64,000 bases of DNA from Aliidongia dinghuensis (GCF_014643535.1 NZ_BMJQ01000018.1:62001-126000); one strand, 5' to 3'. Positions 30,939-40,044 are shown, numbered from the stretch's first letter. Notes: a model not told the origin generated them from the sequence alone. Numbers and translations: made by a program.

Positions 30939-31553
30939 ATGCCCGAGCAAACTTCACCGCGGATGCCGCGCGGCCGGCCCCGAGAGTTCGATACGGACGC
31001 CGCCGTCAAGCGCGCCATGGGCGTTTTCTGGTCGTGCGGCTATCACGGCACATCACTCCCTGATCTGCTTGAGGCAACGAACCTCTCGCGCGGCAGCCTC
31101 TACGCGGCCTTTGGCGACAAGCACGGGCTCTTTCTGCGCGCCCTCGATCGCTATATCGACGATGCACTGGCGCGGCTCGATAGCGAACTCGATCCACGGA
31201 ATGATGCCTTGGCGGGTCTGCGAACCTACTTGGCTGGTTATGTCGACCGCACGAGCGGCATTGGCGGCAAGCGCGGATGCCTGGTGGTGGCGACTGCCAT
31301 GGAATTGGCCGCCCACGACACCGAGGTGGAGCAGCGCATCCGGCGGGTCTTCGAGAGGATGGAGACACGGCTGACAGAGGCGCTGACGCGCGCGCAGGCA
31401 GCGGGACAACTGGCCGATGGCGTCGAGCCCGCGACCGCCGCCCGCATGCTGCTCTGCCTGCTCGAAGGCATGCGTGTCGTCGGCAAAACAGACCCGGACC
31501 GCACCATGTCGCAAGCCGCGGTCCAAACCCTCATCGACCGCCTCGTAAGGTAG
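30939..31553 (+). CDS. TetR family regulator adjacent to DMT exporter
   Basis: 204-residue TetR protein. After the PRGRPREFDTDAAVKRAM start typical of the YcdC/AcrR-like group, the HTH reads VFWSCGYHGTSLPDLLEATN then LSRGSLYAAFGDK. The ligand domain includes GGKRGCLVVATAMELAAHD, a conserved cysteine-containing segment of this subfamily that often senses electrophiles. ATG at 30939 is chosen over an upstream weak alternative. It is followed, 70 bases later, by an EamA transporter whose leader carries the same operator as the regulator's own promoter. Confidence 0.9.
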   Translation: MPEQTSPRMPRGRPREFDTDAAVKRAMGVFWSCGYHGTSLPDLLEATNLSRGSLYAAFGDKHGLFLRALDRYIDDALARLDSELDPRNDALAGLRTYLAGYVDRTSGIGGKRGCLVVATAMELAAHDTEVEQRIRRVFERMETRLTEALTRAQAAGQLADGVEPATAARMLLCLLEGMRVVGKTDPDRTMSQAAVQTLIDRLVR

Positions 31554-31588
31554 AGATCACATGGCCAGACCATTGTTCAGGCACGTCT

Positions 31589-31614
31589 ATATCTGGACCG
31601 TTTGGTCGTGAAAG
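31589..31614. promoter_or_regulatory. Operator-like site O2 before the DMT exporter
   Basis: Core GACC-GTTT-GGTC (31596-31607) is a perfect 4-bp dyad inside a 26-bp sequence that matches the tetR promoter site in inverted orientation (shared TGGAC and TTGGTCGT blocks). It ends nine bases before the exporter start, where a bound repressor would stop transcription. Confidence 0.6.
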
Positions 31615-31622
31615 AAATTCCC

Positions 31623-32534
31623 ATGTCCCCGACCCAAATCGCCTGCGCGGTGCTCGTGCCCCTGTTTTGGGGCTTGCAATTCGTCGTCATCAAGGTTGGC
31701 CTGGCGGCGTTTCCTCCGCTGTTCTTCGTCGGTCTCCGCTTCGCCGCCGTCGCGGCGATTCTGCTGCCGTTCGTCGGGCGACCGACCCGGCGCGAACTCG
31801 GACCGATGATCGCCATCTCGGTCTTCTTCGGCGGTCTGAACTTCGCGCTGTTTTTCGTCGGGCTCGGGCAAGGGCTCGCGAGTGTGTCGGCCGTCGCCAA
31901 CCAGCTCTCAACGCCCTTTACGGTTCTCCTCGCTTGGCCATTTCTCGGTGAGCGGCCTTCGACGCGCATTATCATCGGCGTTGCTCTGGCATTCGGAGGC
32001 GTGGCGCTGACCGTGGTGGAGCCGAGTGCCTCGGTGAAGATCGTGCCGACCCTGCTGGTCATCGCCGCCGGCTTCGCCTTTGCGATCGGGAGCGTGCTCA
32101 CGAAACTCTATGGTCCATTCGAGCCGCTGAAACTGATGGCCTGGATGTCGCTCTTCACCGTTCCGCAGGTCATGGCGACCTCCCTCGTGATCGAGCACGG
32201 TCAACTCGCATCGCTCCATGCGGCCGGCCTGACGGCTTGGTTGGCCTTCGCCTACACCGTGCTGTTCGGCGCGGTCGCCGGCTGGGGCCTGTGGTTCTGG
32301 CTGATCGCCCGGTGCTCGATGGCGCGTGTGGCGCCCTTCGCGCTGTTGCTGACCGTCTTCGCTGTCGCCGCCGGGGTTGTCTTCCTGCACGAACCCCTGA
32401 CGCCAACGCTCGTCTCGGGCGCCGTCATTTGCATCCTCGGCGTAGCCATCACCCAGAGCCGATCCTTCGCCCGGCATAGCCTGCCGACACCACCCCAGGC
32501 ACCGGCCGAGCCAATCCAGGGAGAATGCCCGTGA
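31623..32534 (+). CDS. EamA/DMT superfamily transporter
   Basis: 303 residues with ten predicted helices in two EamA halves. The first half opens IACAVLVPLFWGLQFVVIK and has FGGLNFALFFVGLGQG; the second begins near FAFAIGSVLTKLYGPFEPLK. Family members export amino acids, metabolites or drugs. The start is the ATG at 31623 that begins MSPTQIACAV. Regulated in all likelihood by the TetR protein next door through the operator just upstream. Confidence 0.88.
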   Translation: MSPTQIACAVLVPLFWGLQFVVIKVGLAAFPPLFFVGLRFAAVAAILLPFVGRPTRRELGPMIAISVFFGGLNFALFFVGLGQGLASVSAVANQLSTPFTVLLAWPFLGERPSTRIIIGVALAFGGVALTVVEPSASVKIVPTLLVIAAGFAFAIGSVLTKLYGPFEPLKLMAWMSLFTVPQVMATSLVIEHGQLASLHAAGLTAWLAFAYTVLFGAVAGWGLWFWLIARCSMARVAPFALLLTVFAVAAGVVFLHEPLTPTLVSGAVICILGVAITQSRSFARHSLPTPPQAPAEPIQGECP

Positions 32535-32576
32535 ACTCGGAGACGGTCGCTTAGGCCCAGCGGCGACCAGCGGGCT

Positions 32577-33473
32577 TCAGCCTTGAGGAAGCTCCAACCG
32601 TTCGAGATCGGCAATAAGCCCGGGTCCGGTCGGTTCCCATCCGAGCTTCTTGCGGGTCTTGGCACTCGAGGCGGGCACGTCGTGGTCGGCAAACCTGGCA
32701 AGCCAGCCGAAATAGGCTTGCGCCTCTTCCGGGGCGACGGATTTGACGGGCAGGTTCAACCGTCGACCGATGGCTTCGGCGATATCGCGCATCGGTACGC
32801 CTTCTTCGGCGACAGCGTGATATTTCGCGTCCGGCTCCGCCTTCTCGACCGCCAGCCTGTAGAGGCGGGCGACATCGACAACATAGGCCGCCGGCCAACG
32901 ATTGAGGCCGTCTCCGATATAGGCGCACACGCCCTTTTCCCGATACATCGCGATGGCCCAAGTGACGAGGCCCTGCGTTACGGGATCGTGGACCTGCGGC
33001 AGCCGCACCACCGACACGTTGACGCCTTGGGCGGCGACGGAGGCGGCTGCCTCCTCGGAGGCCGCGCGCGGATGCACGTCGCAGCCGATGATCGCATTGT
33101 CTTCCTTGGCCGGCTCGCCGGGCACGGTGTTGGCGAGCCCGGTCCCGGAGGTCACGATCAACGGCCGGTTGGAGCCGGCGAGAACGGAGCCGAGCGCCTG
33201 GATCACGCTGCGATCGTCCTCGCAGTTTTGAACGAACCGCGAAAAGTCGTGGTTGAAGGCCAGATGGATGACACCGTCCGATCGGGCGGCGCCTTCCTTC
33301 AGGCTTTCCGGTTCAGCGATCGACCCACGATAGACCTCGGCACCCGCGGCCGCGAGCGCCGGGGCCTTGTCGTCCGAACGGCAGAGGCCGATCACCTGAT
33401 GGCCCGACGCGATCAGGTCTTTGACGACTCTCGAACCGATGTTTCCTGTGGCACCAGTAACAAACACACGCAT
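32577..33473 (-). CDS. NAD-dependent epimerase/dehydratase (extended SDR, atypical)
   Basis: 298-residue NAD(P)-binding protein starting MRVFVTGATGNIGSRVVKDL, the extended-SDR motif TGxxGxxG. DGVIHLAFNHDFSRF is a typical strand-4 region and a YVVDVARLYRLAVE segment matches epimerase-like proteins. The usual YxxxK is not evident; in its place PRAASEEAAAS is seen, as in a group of NmrA-like or atypical SDRs. Start chosen at MRVFVTG since an upstream 29-codon extension is not family-like. Divergent from the XRE regulator, which probably controls it. Confidence 0.82.
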   Translation of the reverse strand: MRVFVTGATGNIGSRVVKDLIASGHQVIGLCRSDDKAPALAAAGAEVYRGSIAEPESLKEGAARSDGVIHLAFNHDFSRFVQNCEDDRSVIQALGSVLAGSNRPLIVTSGTGLANTVPGEPAKEDNAIIGCDVHPRAASEEAAASVAAQGVNVSVVRLPQVHDPVTQGLVTWAIAMYREKGVCAYIGDGLNRWPAAYVVDVARLYRLAVEKAEPDAKYHAVAEEGVPMRDIAEAIGRRLNLPVKSVAPEEAQAYFGWLARFADHDVPASSAKTRKKLGWEPTGPGLIADLERLELPQG

Positions 33474-33657
33474 GAGCAAAGTCTCCGGTTTTGGTTCGGG
33501 CCACTTTTGGCCAACACAAGGCGGGCACGACCTTGGCGGCGGATACGCCCTTTCGCGCACGAGTATTGAGCGGCATGCGAAAGCATCTGCTGTCTTGCTG
33601 AAGACAAACCTTGGCCCAAAGGCTATTCTGGTAAAGTAGTGAGATCATCATGGTATA

Positions 33658-34521
33658 GTGGCTAACAGGATGGGTGAGCACCTGGCTACCGAGAACCCGC
33701 TCGGATCCTATCTGCGGGACCGGCGCATGAAGCTCGATCCGGCCGCATTCGGCTTTCCCCCGGAGCGCCGACGCACGCCCGGCCTGCGCCGCGAGGAAGT
33801 GGCGCAACGCGCCAACATCAGCCCGACTTGGTACACTTGGCTGGAGCAAGGACGCGGCGGTGCGCCCTCGGCCGACGTGCTCGACCGGATCTCGCGCGCC
33901 CTGATGCTGACAGAGGTTGAGCGCGAGCACCTCTTCCTCTTGGGCCTCGGGCGCCCGCCCGAGGTGCGCTACCAGGAGAACGAGGGCGTGACACCCCGGC
34001 TGCAGCGCGTGCTCGATGCGCTGGACCCGAGCCCTGCCCTCATTCGGACGGCCACCTGGAACGTGGTCGCCTGGAATCGGGCGGCCACCGTCATGCTGGG
34101 CGACTATGGCCCCCTGCCGCCGCATCAGCGCAACGTGCTGCGCATCATCTTTCTCGACCCGCGTGCCCGCACTGTGCAGTCCGACTGGGAGAGCATGGCG
34201 CGCCACGTGGTGGGCGCGTTCCGGGTAGAGGCCGCGCGTGCTGGGGCCGCAGCGGAAGTGGCGCCTCTCGTCGACGAGCTCTGCCGGCTCAGTCCCGAGT
34301 TCAGGACGATGTGGGCGGAGAACGATGTGCGCGGCGGCCAGCACGAAGCCGTCAAGCACATACGCCATCCGGTGCTCGGCCCGCTCGCCTTCGAATACTC
34401 GGCCTTTTCGGTCGACGGCCGGACCGATCTCAGCATGGTGGTCTACAATCCGGCGACGCCGGCGGATGCGGAGAAGATCAGAGCGCAGGTCGGCTCGACG
34501 CCACGGCGCGAGGAGACATGA
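33658..34521 (+). CDS. XRE family regulator with MmyB-like ligand domain
   Basis: 287 residues. The N-terminal HTH includes RRTPGLRREEVAQRANISP then TWYTWLEQGR, which is the hallmark of the helix-turn-helix plus MmyB-like PAS-type domain proteins of Actinobacteria and Proteobacteria. The C-terminal domain starts around residue 115 with ALIRTATWNVVAWNRAA. Translation may start at the GTG at 33658 or the ATG at 33670. Such regulators usually sit next to an SDR or NAD(P)-binding enzyme that they repress, as here. Its stop abuts the stop of the convergent AraC gene with no spacing. Confidence 0.9.
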   Translation: MANRMGEHLATENPLGSYLRDRRMKLDPAAFGFPPERRRTPGLRREEVAQRANISPTWYTWLEQGRGGAPSADVLDRISRALMLTEVEREHLFLLGLGRPPEVRYQENEGVTPRLQRVLDALDPSPALIRTATWNVVAWNRAATVMLGDYGPLPPHQRNVLRIIFLDPRARTVQSDWESMARHVVGAFRVEAARAGAAAEVAPLVDELCRLSPEFRTMWAENDVRGGQHEAVKHIRHPVLGPLAFEYSAFSVDGRTDLSMVVYNPATPADAEKIRAQVGSTPRREET

Positions 34522-35481
34522 TCACTGCTCCGGGCGACCGGTGTCGCTGCCTCGGCGTGTCGAGGCCGCAAGCGTCGCCGGCTCCGTCTGCTCCCGCGCA
34601 TACCGCGCCGGCGGCAGCCCGACATGGCGGGTGAATGCGACGCTGAATGCGCTTGCCGAGCCGTAGCCGACGCGTTCCGCAATTTCGGCGACGCCACTGT
34701 CGTTCTGCCGGAGCATGTTCTTCGCCAAGGCCATGCGCCAGGCGAGCAAATACGCCATCGGCGCGACACCCACGGCGCGGCTGAACCGCTCGAAGAACGC
34801 GGAACGGGAGAGTGCCGCCTCCTTCGCCATTTGTGCGACCGTCCAGGGTTTGGTCGGGCTCTCGTGCATCCGTCGTAGTGCCACGGCAAGCCGCTCGTCG
34901 GCGAGCCCGCGCACGAGGCCGGGCGACGCCGCGGTGCCCGCCGTCGAGCGGAGCGCTTCGATGAGCAGAACCTCGATGAGGTGGGCGAGGATGACCTCGC
35001 GCGCCGGACGCCGTTCGCGGAACTCGTCTCTCACGAGCTGCACGAGGGTGGCGAGCCGCGGCTCGCCACGCACATGCACGAGTTGGGGAAGCAGCGACAC
35101 CAGCAAGCCCGCGTCGGGGGAGCCGAAGCTGCAGTGGCCGACCAGCATGCGCAGGTCGGTCGGGCCGTCCTGGTCGCCGATCCTGAATTCGCCGGTGCCC
35201 AGTGCCACGGGCAAGGTTTCGGGCGCCTCCGCCGCGGGAGGTGCCAAGCTGGACATCGCGACCCCGTAAGCTGCAGAGATCAGGATGAAGTCGCCCGAGC
35301 GGAGCTCGATCGCATCGTGCCCGTCGACCATGAGGCGGCACCCGCCCTCGAGGACCACACAGTAGAAGGGCTGCCCGGCATCAGAGCGGCGGACGTGCCA
35401 CGGGCCGGCGCCGACAATGGCCTTCGAGAACCGGGCGCCCGGCTGCAGCAGCGTGACGACCTCCGCGAGCGGGTCAACCAT
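34522..35481 (-). CDS. AraC family regulator with cupin-6 sensor domain
   Basis: 319 residues. The N-terminal part (YCVVLEGGCRLMVDG, then SGDFILISAAYG) is a cupin_6 effector domain; the C-terminal part carries two HTHs, PWTVAQMAKEAALSRSAFFE and VAEIAERVGYGSASAFSVAF, with FTRHVGLPPARY closing the AraC signature. Proteins of this group stand next to SDR oxidoreductases and control them, and here an SDR lies divergently 97 bases away. Confidence 0.92.
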   Translation of the reverse strand: MVDPLAEVVTLLQPGARFSKAIVGAGPWHVRRSDAGQPFYCVVLEGGCRLMVDGHDAIELRSGDFILISAAYGVAMSSLAPPAAEAPETLPVALGTGEFRIGDQDGPTDLRMLVGHCSFGSPDAGLLVSLLPQLVHVRGEPRLATLVQLVRDEFRERRPAREVILAHLIEVLLIEALRSTAGTAASPGLVRGLADERLAVALRRMHESPTKPWTVAQMAKEAALSRSAFFERFSRAVGVAPMAYLLAWRMALAKNMLRQNDSGVAEIAERVGYGSASAFSVAFTRHVGLPPARYAREQTEPATLAASTRRGSDTGRPEQ

Positions 35482-35578
35482 GTCCGGACTCCTACAAACG
35501 AAAATTGGACTTTCGATTATAGAAGATCCGGCTGCGGCGACCTACCTCTTGGTACGGGAAATCACTCCAAGGGTCGCC

Positions 35579-36322
35579 ATGAAAACCATCCTGATCACCG
35601 GATGCTCGTCCGGCTTCGGACTTGAAACCGCCAAATGCTTTCTCGATCGCGACTGGAAGGTCGTCGCCACGATGCGCACGCCGCGCGAGGACGTGCTGCC
35701 TCGTTCCGAGCACCTGCGCGTGCTGGCCCTCGATGTCACCGATCCGGAGAGCATCCGTCGCGCCGTCGAGGCGGCGGGGCCGATCGATGCGCTCGTCAAC
35801 AACGCCGGCTTCGGCGCGGCGGCGCCGTTCGAGGCCATCCCGATGGCGACGGTGCGCGAGCTCTTCGAGACCAACACCTTCGGCACGATGGCCGTGACGC
35901 AGGCGGTGCTGCCGCAGTTCAGGCAGCGCAGGGCCGGCGTCGTCGTGAACGTCACGTCGAGCGTGACCCTGAAATCGATCCCTCTGATCGCTGCGTATGC
36001 CGCGAGCAAGGCGGCGGTGAACGCATTTACCCAGTCGATGGCGCTGGAGCTCGAGCCGTTCGGTGTGCGCGCGCGCCTGGTGCTGCCGGGGCGTTCGCCC
36101 GAGACCCGCTTCGCGGATAACGCGCACGCCCACATGCAGGGCCTCGACCACGAGGCTTATGCCGACCTGGTGAAGAGCGTCTTTGCCAGCTTTGCGGAGC
36201 CGGGACCGATCACGCACGCGCAGGACGTGGCCGAAGCGGTGTGGCGCGCGGTGAACGATCCGTCGAGCCCGATGCGGATCCCCGCCGGTGCTGACGCGGT
36301 CAACTGGGCCGCGTCGAGCTGA
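35579..36322 (+). CDS. Short-chain dehydrogenase/reductase beside AraC
   Basis: 247-residue classical SDR starting MKTILITGCSSGFGLETAKC. The NNAG motif is DALVNNAGFG; the catalytic set is NVTSSVTLKSIPLIAAYAASKAA with Ser, Tyr and Lys. The length and the FGVRARLVLPGRSP region resemble the SDRs often paired with AraC regulators. AAGG lies upstream of the ATG by 8 bases; a longer in-frame stretch into the AraC promoter is not used. The 118 bases after the stop, before the convergent aldo/keto reductase, show no gene. Confidence 0.9.
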   Translation: MKTILITGCSSGFGLETAKCFLDRDWKVVATMRTPREDVLPRSEHLRVLALDVTDPESIRRAVEAAGPIDALVNNAGFGAAAPFEAIPMATVRELFETNTFGTMAVTQAVLPQFRQRRAGVVVNVTSSVTLKSIPLIAAYAASKAAVNAFTQSMALELEPFGVRARLVLPGRSPETRFADNAHAHMQGLDHEAYADLVKSVFASFAEPGPITHAQDVAEAVWRAVNDPSSPMRIPAGADAVNWAASS

Positions 36323-36439
36323 ATCCGGAGACGTCCGGCCTGCATCTCGGCATCAACAAGCGGGTGCGGGCGAGACCAGCGTCCCGCCCGCACCGATTTT
36401 CACCGTGAAGGTGCGCTCGACCGGGTCCTGCCGCCGCGG

Positions 36440-37294
36440 TCAAAGCATGGCGAGCGCGGCCGCCGGAGTGGGATCCCAGGCGGGCGAAAGGCCCGATGGG
36501 CTGACGATCCGGCTGTTGGTCTCGGCCAGGCCGTGAATGGCGGCCATCTCCGCTGCGGTGAGCGCAAAGTCGAATACCGCAGCGTTGTTGGCCGTGCGTC
36601 CCGGATTGGTCGTCCGGGACAGAGCCACCACACCCTCCTGCTGCAGCAACCAGCGCAGGACGATCTGCGCCACCGTCCTGCGACGAGCCTTGGAAATTTC
36701 CTCGAGCACCGGGTCGCTGAACACCCGGCCGACGGCCATGCCGCAATAGGCCGTGACACTCACGCCCAAGCGGCGGCATTCGTCGATCAGCAAGGCCTGG
36801 TTCAGATAGGGATGATACTCGAACTGGTTGGTGACGATGGGTGCGGCTGAAAGCTTCACCGCCTCCGCCATCAGGGTTCGATTGAAGTTGCTGACGCCGA
36901 CATGGCGCACCTTGCCGGCCTGGACCGCAGCATTGAGGCCCTCGATCTGCTCGGCGAGCGGGGTCGCAGTGCTCGGCCAGTGCAGCAGCAGGAGATCGAT
37001 ATAGTCGATGCGCAGTTTGCGCAGGCTGTCATCGACCGACGCCGCGAACGCGCGCTTCGGATAGTTGGCGACCCAGACCTTTGTCGTCAGGAACACATCC
37101 TCCCGCCTCAGGCCTGAGGCCGCGACGCATTCCCCGACCTCCGCTTCGTTCCGGTAGATCTGCGCCGTGTCGATGTGCCGGAAGCCCGCGTCGAGGGCCG
37201 CCGGGATCATGCGCAGCATGTCGGGCCGCGACATGCCGTAGGTACCAAAGCCGAGCGCGGGGATGTTCGCGCCGTTGGCGGTGACGAATTGCAT
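36440..37294 (-). CDS. Aldo/keto reductase (2,5-diketo-D-gluconate reductase type)
   Basis: 284-residue NADPH-dependent TIM-barrel reductase. The catalytic tetrad is readable: Asp and Tyr in RHIDTAQIYRNEAEVG, Lys in FLTTKVWV and His in LLLLHWPS. GVSNFNRTLM and the C-terminal cofactor loop with VALSRTTNPGRTANN are also typical. Upstream are pirin and DoxX genes in the same direction, a combination seen in electrophile or quinone stress clusters controlled by a divergent LysR. Confidence 0.92.
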   Translation of the reverse strand: MQFVTANGANIPALGFGTYGMSRPDMLRMIPAALDAGFRHIDTAQIYRNEAEVGECVAASGLRREDVFLTTKVWVANYPKRAFAASVDDSLRKLRIDYIDLLLLHWPSTATPLAEQIEGLNAAVQAGKVRHVGVSNFNRTLMAEAVKLSAAPIVTNQFEYHPYLNQALLIDECRRLGVSVTAYCGMAVGRVFSDPVLEEISKARRRTVAQIVLRWLLQQEGVVALSRTTNPGRTANNAAVFDFALTAAEMAAIHGLAETNSRIVSPSGLSPAWDPTPAAALAML

Positions 37295-37317
37295 GGAAAT
37301 ATCTCCGGGCGGCAGGT

Positions 37318-38160
37318 TCAGAGACGCCCCTCAGCAACCAGGCGGCGGCGGATGTGCTGGATCTGGGCCTCGCCGATCTCGAGCGCCCGCGCCGAGGTGT
37401 GAACCGAGTAGTAGCCCAGCACCAGATCGTGGGGATGATGCACCGCCGATCCGAGCACGAACTCGGCGTCGTCCTCAGCGACGAAATCCACCGCGTGGGT
37501 TCCCGGCTCGAAGACGACGATCTCACCGTGCCCGAGAAGGGCCGGCGCCCTGACCCCGCCTTTGCCCATTGCCAGCCACAAGACGGCATGGCCCTCGGGC
37601 GGCTGGTAGCGCCAATATTCGCCGGCCTTGAGCGTGACGGCCAGGTAGTTGATCGGCGCTGGCGCCGCGATCGCGCTCTTTGCGCCGTCATGCTGCCCCA
37701 ACAGTACGCGGGCTGGCCCTGCCTCAGGGATCTCCGCGGCACTCTGATAGATGCTCTCCGCGTCACCGAGCTCCAGGTGCGGCGGCAGGGCGATCCAGAG
37801 CTGGAAACCACGCGTCAGCCCGGGATCGCCGGCACCACCGGAGTGCCAGACCCCCTTGCCGGCCCGCATCCATTCGACGCCGTCGGCACGGAGGATGCCG
37901 GCGGCACCGTTGGTGTCCTCGTAGCTGACACTGCCTTCGGCCACATAGGTCAAGGTCGCGAGGCCGGAGTGCGGATGCATGCCGAAGGTGGGAAACCTGT
38001 CACCCTGATTATCGAACAAGTCGAGGAAAACGAACGGCTTGAGGATCTGCCCCAGATCGCCGGGGCTCATGAGCCGGGTGACATAGCCATGAGCAGTCCC
38101 CCGGGAGCGATAGACAATACGGCGGACGTGATCAAACGCCGGCGTTGCAGCGACGGACAT
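37318..38160 (-). CDS. Pirin family bicupin protein
   Basis: 280 residues. The first cupin holds the iron ligands of pirins: FGMHPHSGLATLTYV with His-x-His, then the later His and Glu in GVWHSGGAGD-type context. The second cupin covers the C-terminal half. Bacterial pirins can act as quercetinase-like dioxygenases or redox sensors. It lies 24 bases upstream of the aldo/keto reductase and 85 bases after the DoxX gene, all leftward. Confidence 0.9.
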   Translation of the reverse strand: MSVAATPAFDHVRRIVYRSRGTAHGYVTRLMSPGDLGQILKPFVFLDLFDNQGDRFPTFGMHPHSGLATLTYVAEGSVSYEDTNGAAGILRADGVEWMRAGKGVWHSGGAGDPGLTRGFQLWIALPPHLELGDAESIYQSAAEIPEAGPARVLLGQHDGAKSAIAAPAPINYLAVTLKAGEYWRYQPPEGHAVLWLAMGKGGVRAPALLGHGEIVVFEPGTHAVDFVAEDDAEFVLGSAVHHPHDLVLGYYSVHTSARALEIGEAQIQHIRRRLVAEGRL

Positions 38161-38244
38161 GATGGATCTCGATCGTGATGGGAGGGAACGGGGGACTGCC
38201 GGATGTTCGGGAGAGCCGCCTTCGGCTCGCCCGGGGGGAACAGC

Positions 38245-38676
38245 TCAATTCGTAGCGGCGACCGGGCGGGTTGACACCGCGACCGAACGATTGAAGCGGC
38301 GATCGAGCGAGAAGCCGCCGGCACCGAACACCGCCACCTGAAGCAGCCCGCCCATGATGGCGACATTCTTCATGAAGTGGATCATCTGGTTCTGGTCGGC
38401 GAAGTTGTTGTGGAAGAAGACAGCCGTGAGCAGCGTGAAGACCGCCAGGCCGGCGGCGACCAGTCGGGTCTGCAGGCCGGCGATCAGCAGCAGGCCGCCG
38501 ATGATCTCGACGCCCGTCGCGCCGACATAGGCCGCGACGGGCAGCGGCAAGCCCACCGCGGCGATGTAGCCCTGCGTCGCCGCCGGTGCCGCGAGCTTGC
38601 CGAGGCCGCTCATCAGGAAGAGCACGGCGAGGAGAATGCGCCCAACGAGGGCGATCGTGTCGTTTTGCTTCGTCAT
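38245..38676 (-). CDS. DoxX family membrane protein
   Basis: 143 residues with four predicted helices. LVGRILLAVLFLMSGLGKL is the DoxX N-terminal motif and GGLLLIAGLQTRLVAAGLA the next. The C-terminal segment VFGAGGFSLDRRF is the conserved end. It is chosen to start at MTKQND, as the preceding TTG codons lack family similarity. First gene of the leftward DoxX-pirin-AKR group; the function of such proteins is linked to thiol/oxidative stress in other bacteria. Confidence 0.9.
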   Translation of the reverse strand: MTKQNDTIALVGRILLAVLFLMSGLGKLAAPAATQGYIAAVGLPLPVAAYVGATGVEIIGGLLLIAGLQTRLVAAGLAVFTLLTAVFFHNNFADQNQMIHFMKNVAIMGGLLQVAVFGAGGFSLDRRFNRSVAVSTRPVAATN

Positions 38677-38838
38677 TTCATGTGATCCCAAAGCTGGGCC
38701 CCATGGCTCGATTGCTCCACGCGGCCGGGTTGTGTTCAGCGTCTGCGGCGGAACCGCTTGGCTTCGAGATCAAAGATAGACATTCCAAGTTGACAGAAAA
38801 CTCGTAAAGTACCGGAGAATATTTTCAGGAAATTTGAA

Positions 38839-39735
38839 ATGTCCGAACCTGGTTTCCCGAGCCTCGATCAGCTGAGAGTGTTCTTGACGGTCGTCGAAAC
38901 CGGCAGCTTCACCGCAGCGGCAAAGAAGCTCGGCAGAGCGATTTCGGCCGTGAGCTACACCATCGCCAATCTCGAGCAGCAGCTCGGCATCGCCCTGTTC
39001 GACCGCGACCAGGCGCGCACGCCGAAGCTGACCGAGGCGGGATCGGCGATCGTATCGAAGGCGAGCGTCGTCGCCGTGGGGATCGATGACCTGCGCGCGA
39101 GCGTGCGCGCGCTGCTGAAAGGCCTCGAGGCGGAGGTGACGCTGGTCGTCGACGTGATGTTGCCGAGCGAGCGGCTCGTCGACGCCGTCCAGGCGTTCGA
39201 AGCGACCTTCCCGACCGTCAAGTTGCGCCTGCATGTCGAGGCCTTGAGCGCCGTCGCCCAATCGGTTCGCCGGGATGGCGCGATGATCGGCATCGGCGGC
39301 GGGTTGCTCGACATCGAGCCGGGCCTGGAGCTGATTCATGTCGGCGATGTGGAGATGATCCCGGTCGCGGCACCGAATCATCCGCTTGCCCAGAGCCGAC
39401 CGGTGGCACCGGGTGCTGCACGCCGGCATCGGCAGTTGATTCTGACGGTGCGGATGCCGTTCGCCGAGGGACCCGACGTCGGCGTCTTCGCCGCCGAGAC
39501 CTGGCGTGTCGCCGATCTCGGCGCCAAGCATGCGCTGCTGCTCGCCGGTATCGGCTGGGGCAACATGCCGGAACCGAACATCCGGGCCGACTTGGCGGCC
39601 GGCCGGCTCGTGCGCCTGGAGCTGCCCGAGGCGAAGAGCGGCCTCTATCCTTTCCAGGCAATGTACCGGACCGACCAGCCGCCAGGGCCGGCCGCGGCCT
39701 GGTTGATCCAACGCTTCGTTGATCAAGCCTGGTGA
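38839..39735 (+). CDS. LysR family regulator divergent from doxX
   Basis: 298 residues. HTH: LRVFLTVVETGSFTAAAKKL then GRAISAVSYTIANLEQQLG, followed by LFDRDQARTPKLTEAG. The co-inducer domain follows with a truncated look around residues 180-200. The start MSEPGFPSLDQL is family-like. It is 162 bases from the divergent DoxX gene and should be the regulator of the DoxX-pirin-aldo/keto reductase group. No clean palindrome was seen in the intergenic region. Confidence 0.9.
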   Translation: MSEPGFPSLDQLRVFLTVVETGSFTAAAKKLGRAISAVSYTIANLEQQLGIALFDRDQARTPKLTEAGSAIVSKASVVAVGIDDLRASVRALLKGLEAEVTLVVDVMLPSERLVDAVQAFEATFPTVKLRLHVEALSAVAQSVRRDGAMIGIGGGLLDIEPGLELIHVGDVEMIPVAAPNHPLAQSRPVAPGAARRHRQLILTVRMPFAEGPDVGVFAAETWRVADLGAKHALLLAGIGWGNMPEPNIRADLAAGRLVRLELPEAKSGLYPFQAMYRTDQPPGPAAAWLIQRFVDQAW

Positions 39736-39792
39736 GCGAGTGACGATCGTCTCGCGCCGGCGTTTCGGGCTATATGGAGCTCGTCAAATTCT

Positions 39793-40044
39793 CTAGATCT
39801 TGAACGTCGCCAAGGTCGAGAGATGGAACAGCTCCTCGACCGTGAGGCGGCGGGGCGACAGGCCCTGGTCGTAGTGATATCCCAGGAACCGGTCGAGCAC
39901 ATGGCGGTTGGGCTCGACGCCGTAGGGCCAGAAATCCTCGCCCATCAGGCGCCGGACGAGCTCCGCGATCGAAGCCTGCGATCGCTGTAGCTCCGCTCGG
40001 AGGGCGTGCGTGGTCTTGGCGCTCCCGTGAAGTACCTGTGCCAT
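39793..40044 (-). pseudogene. Chimeric relic: IS481 transposase N-terminus joined to decarboxylase C-terminus
   Basis: An 83-residue frame starts MAQVLHGSAKTTHALRAELQ, the beginning of IS481-family transposases (usually MGQVLHGSATTT followed by an AIQRSQ stretch). From about residue 30 the sequence becomes LMGEDFWPYGVEPNRHVLDR and ends LTVEELFHLSTLATFKI, the C-terminal end of 4,5-dihydroxyphthalate decarboxylase-type proteins. The two parts are in one frame but belong to unrelated families, so an insertion followed by deletion fused them. The catalytic parts of both proteins are lost. It lies between a LysR gene and a transketolase gene. Confidence 0.75.
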
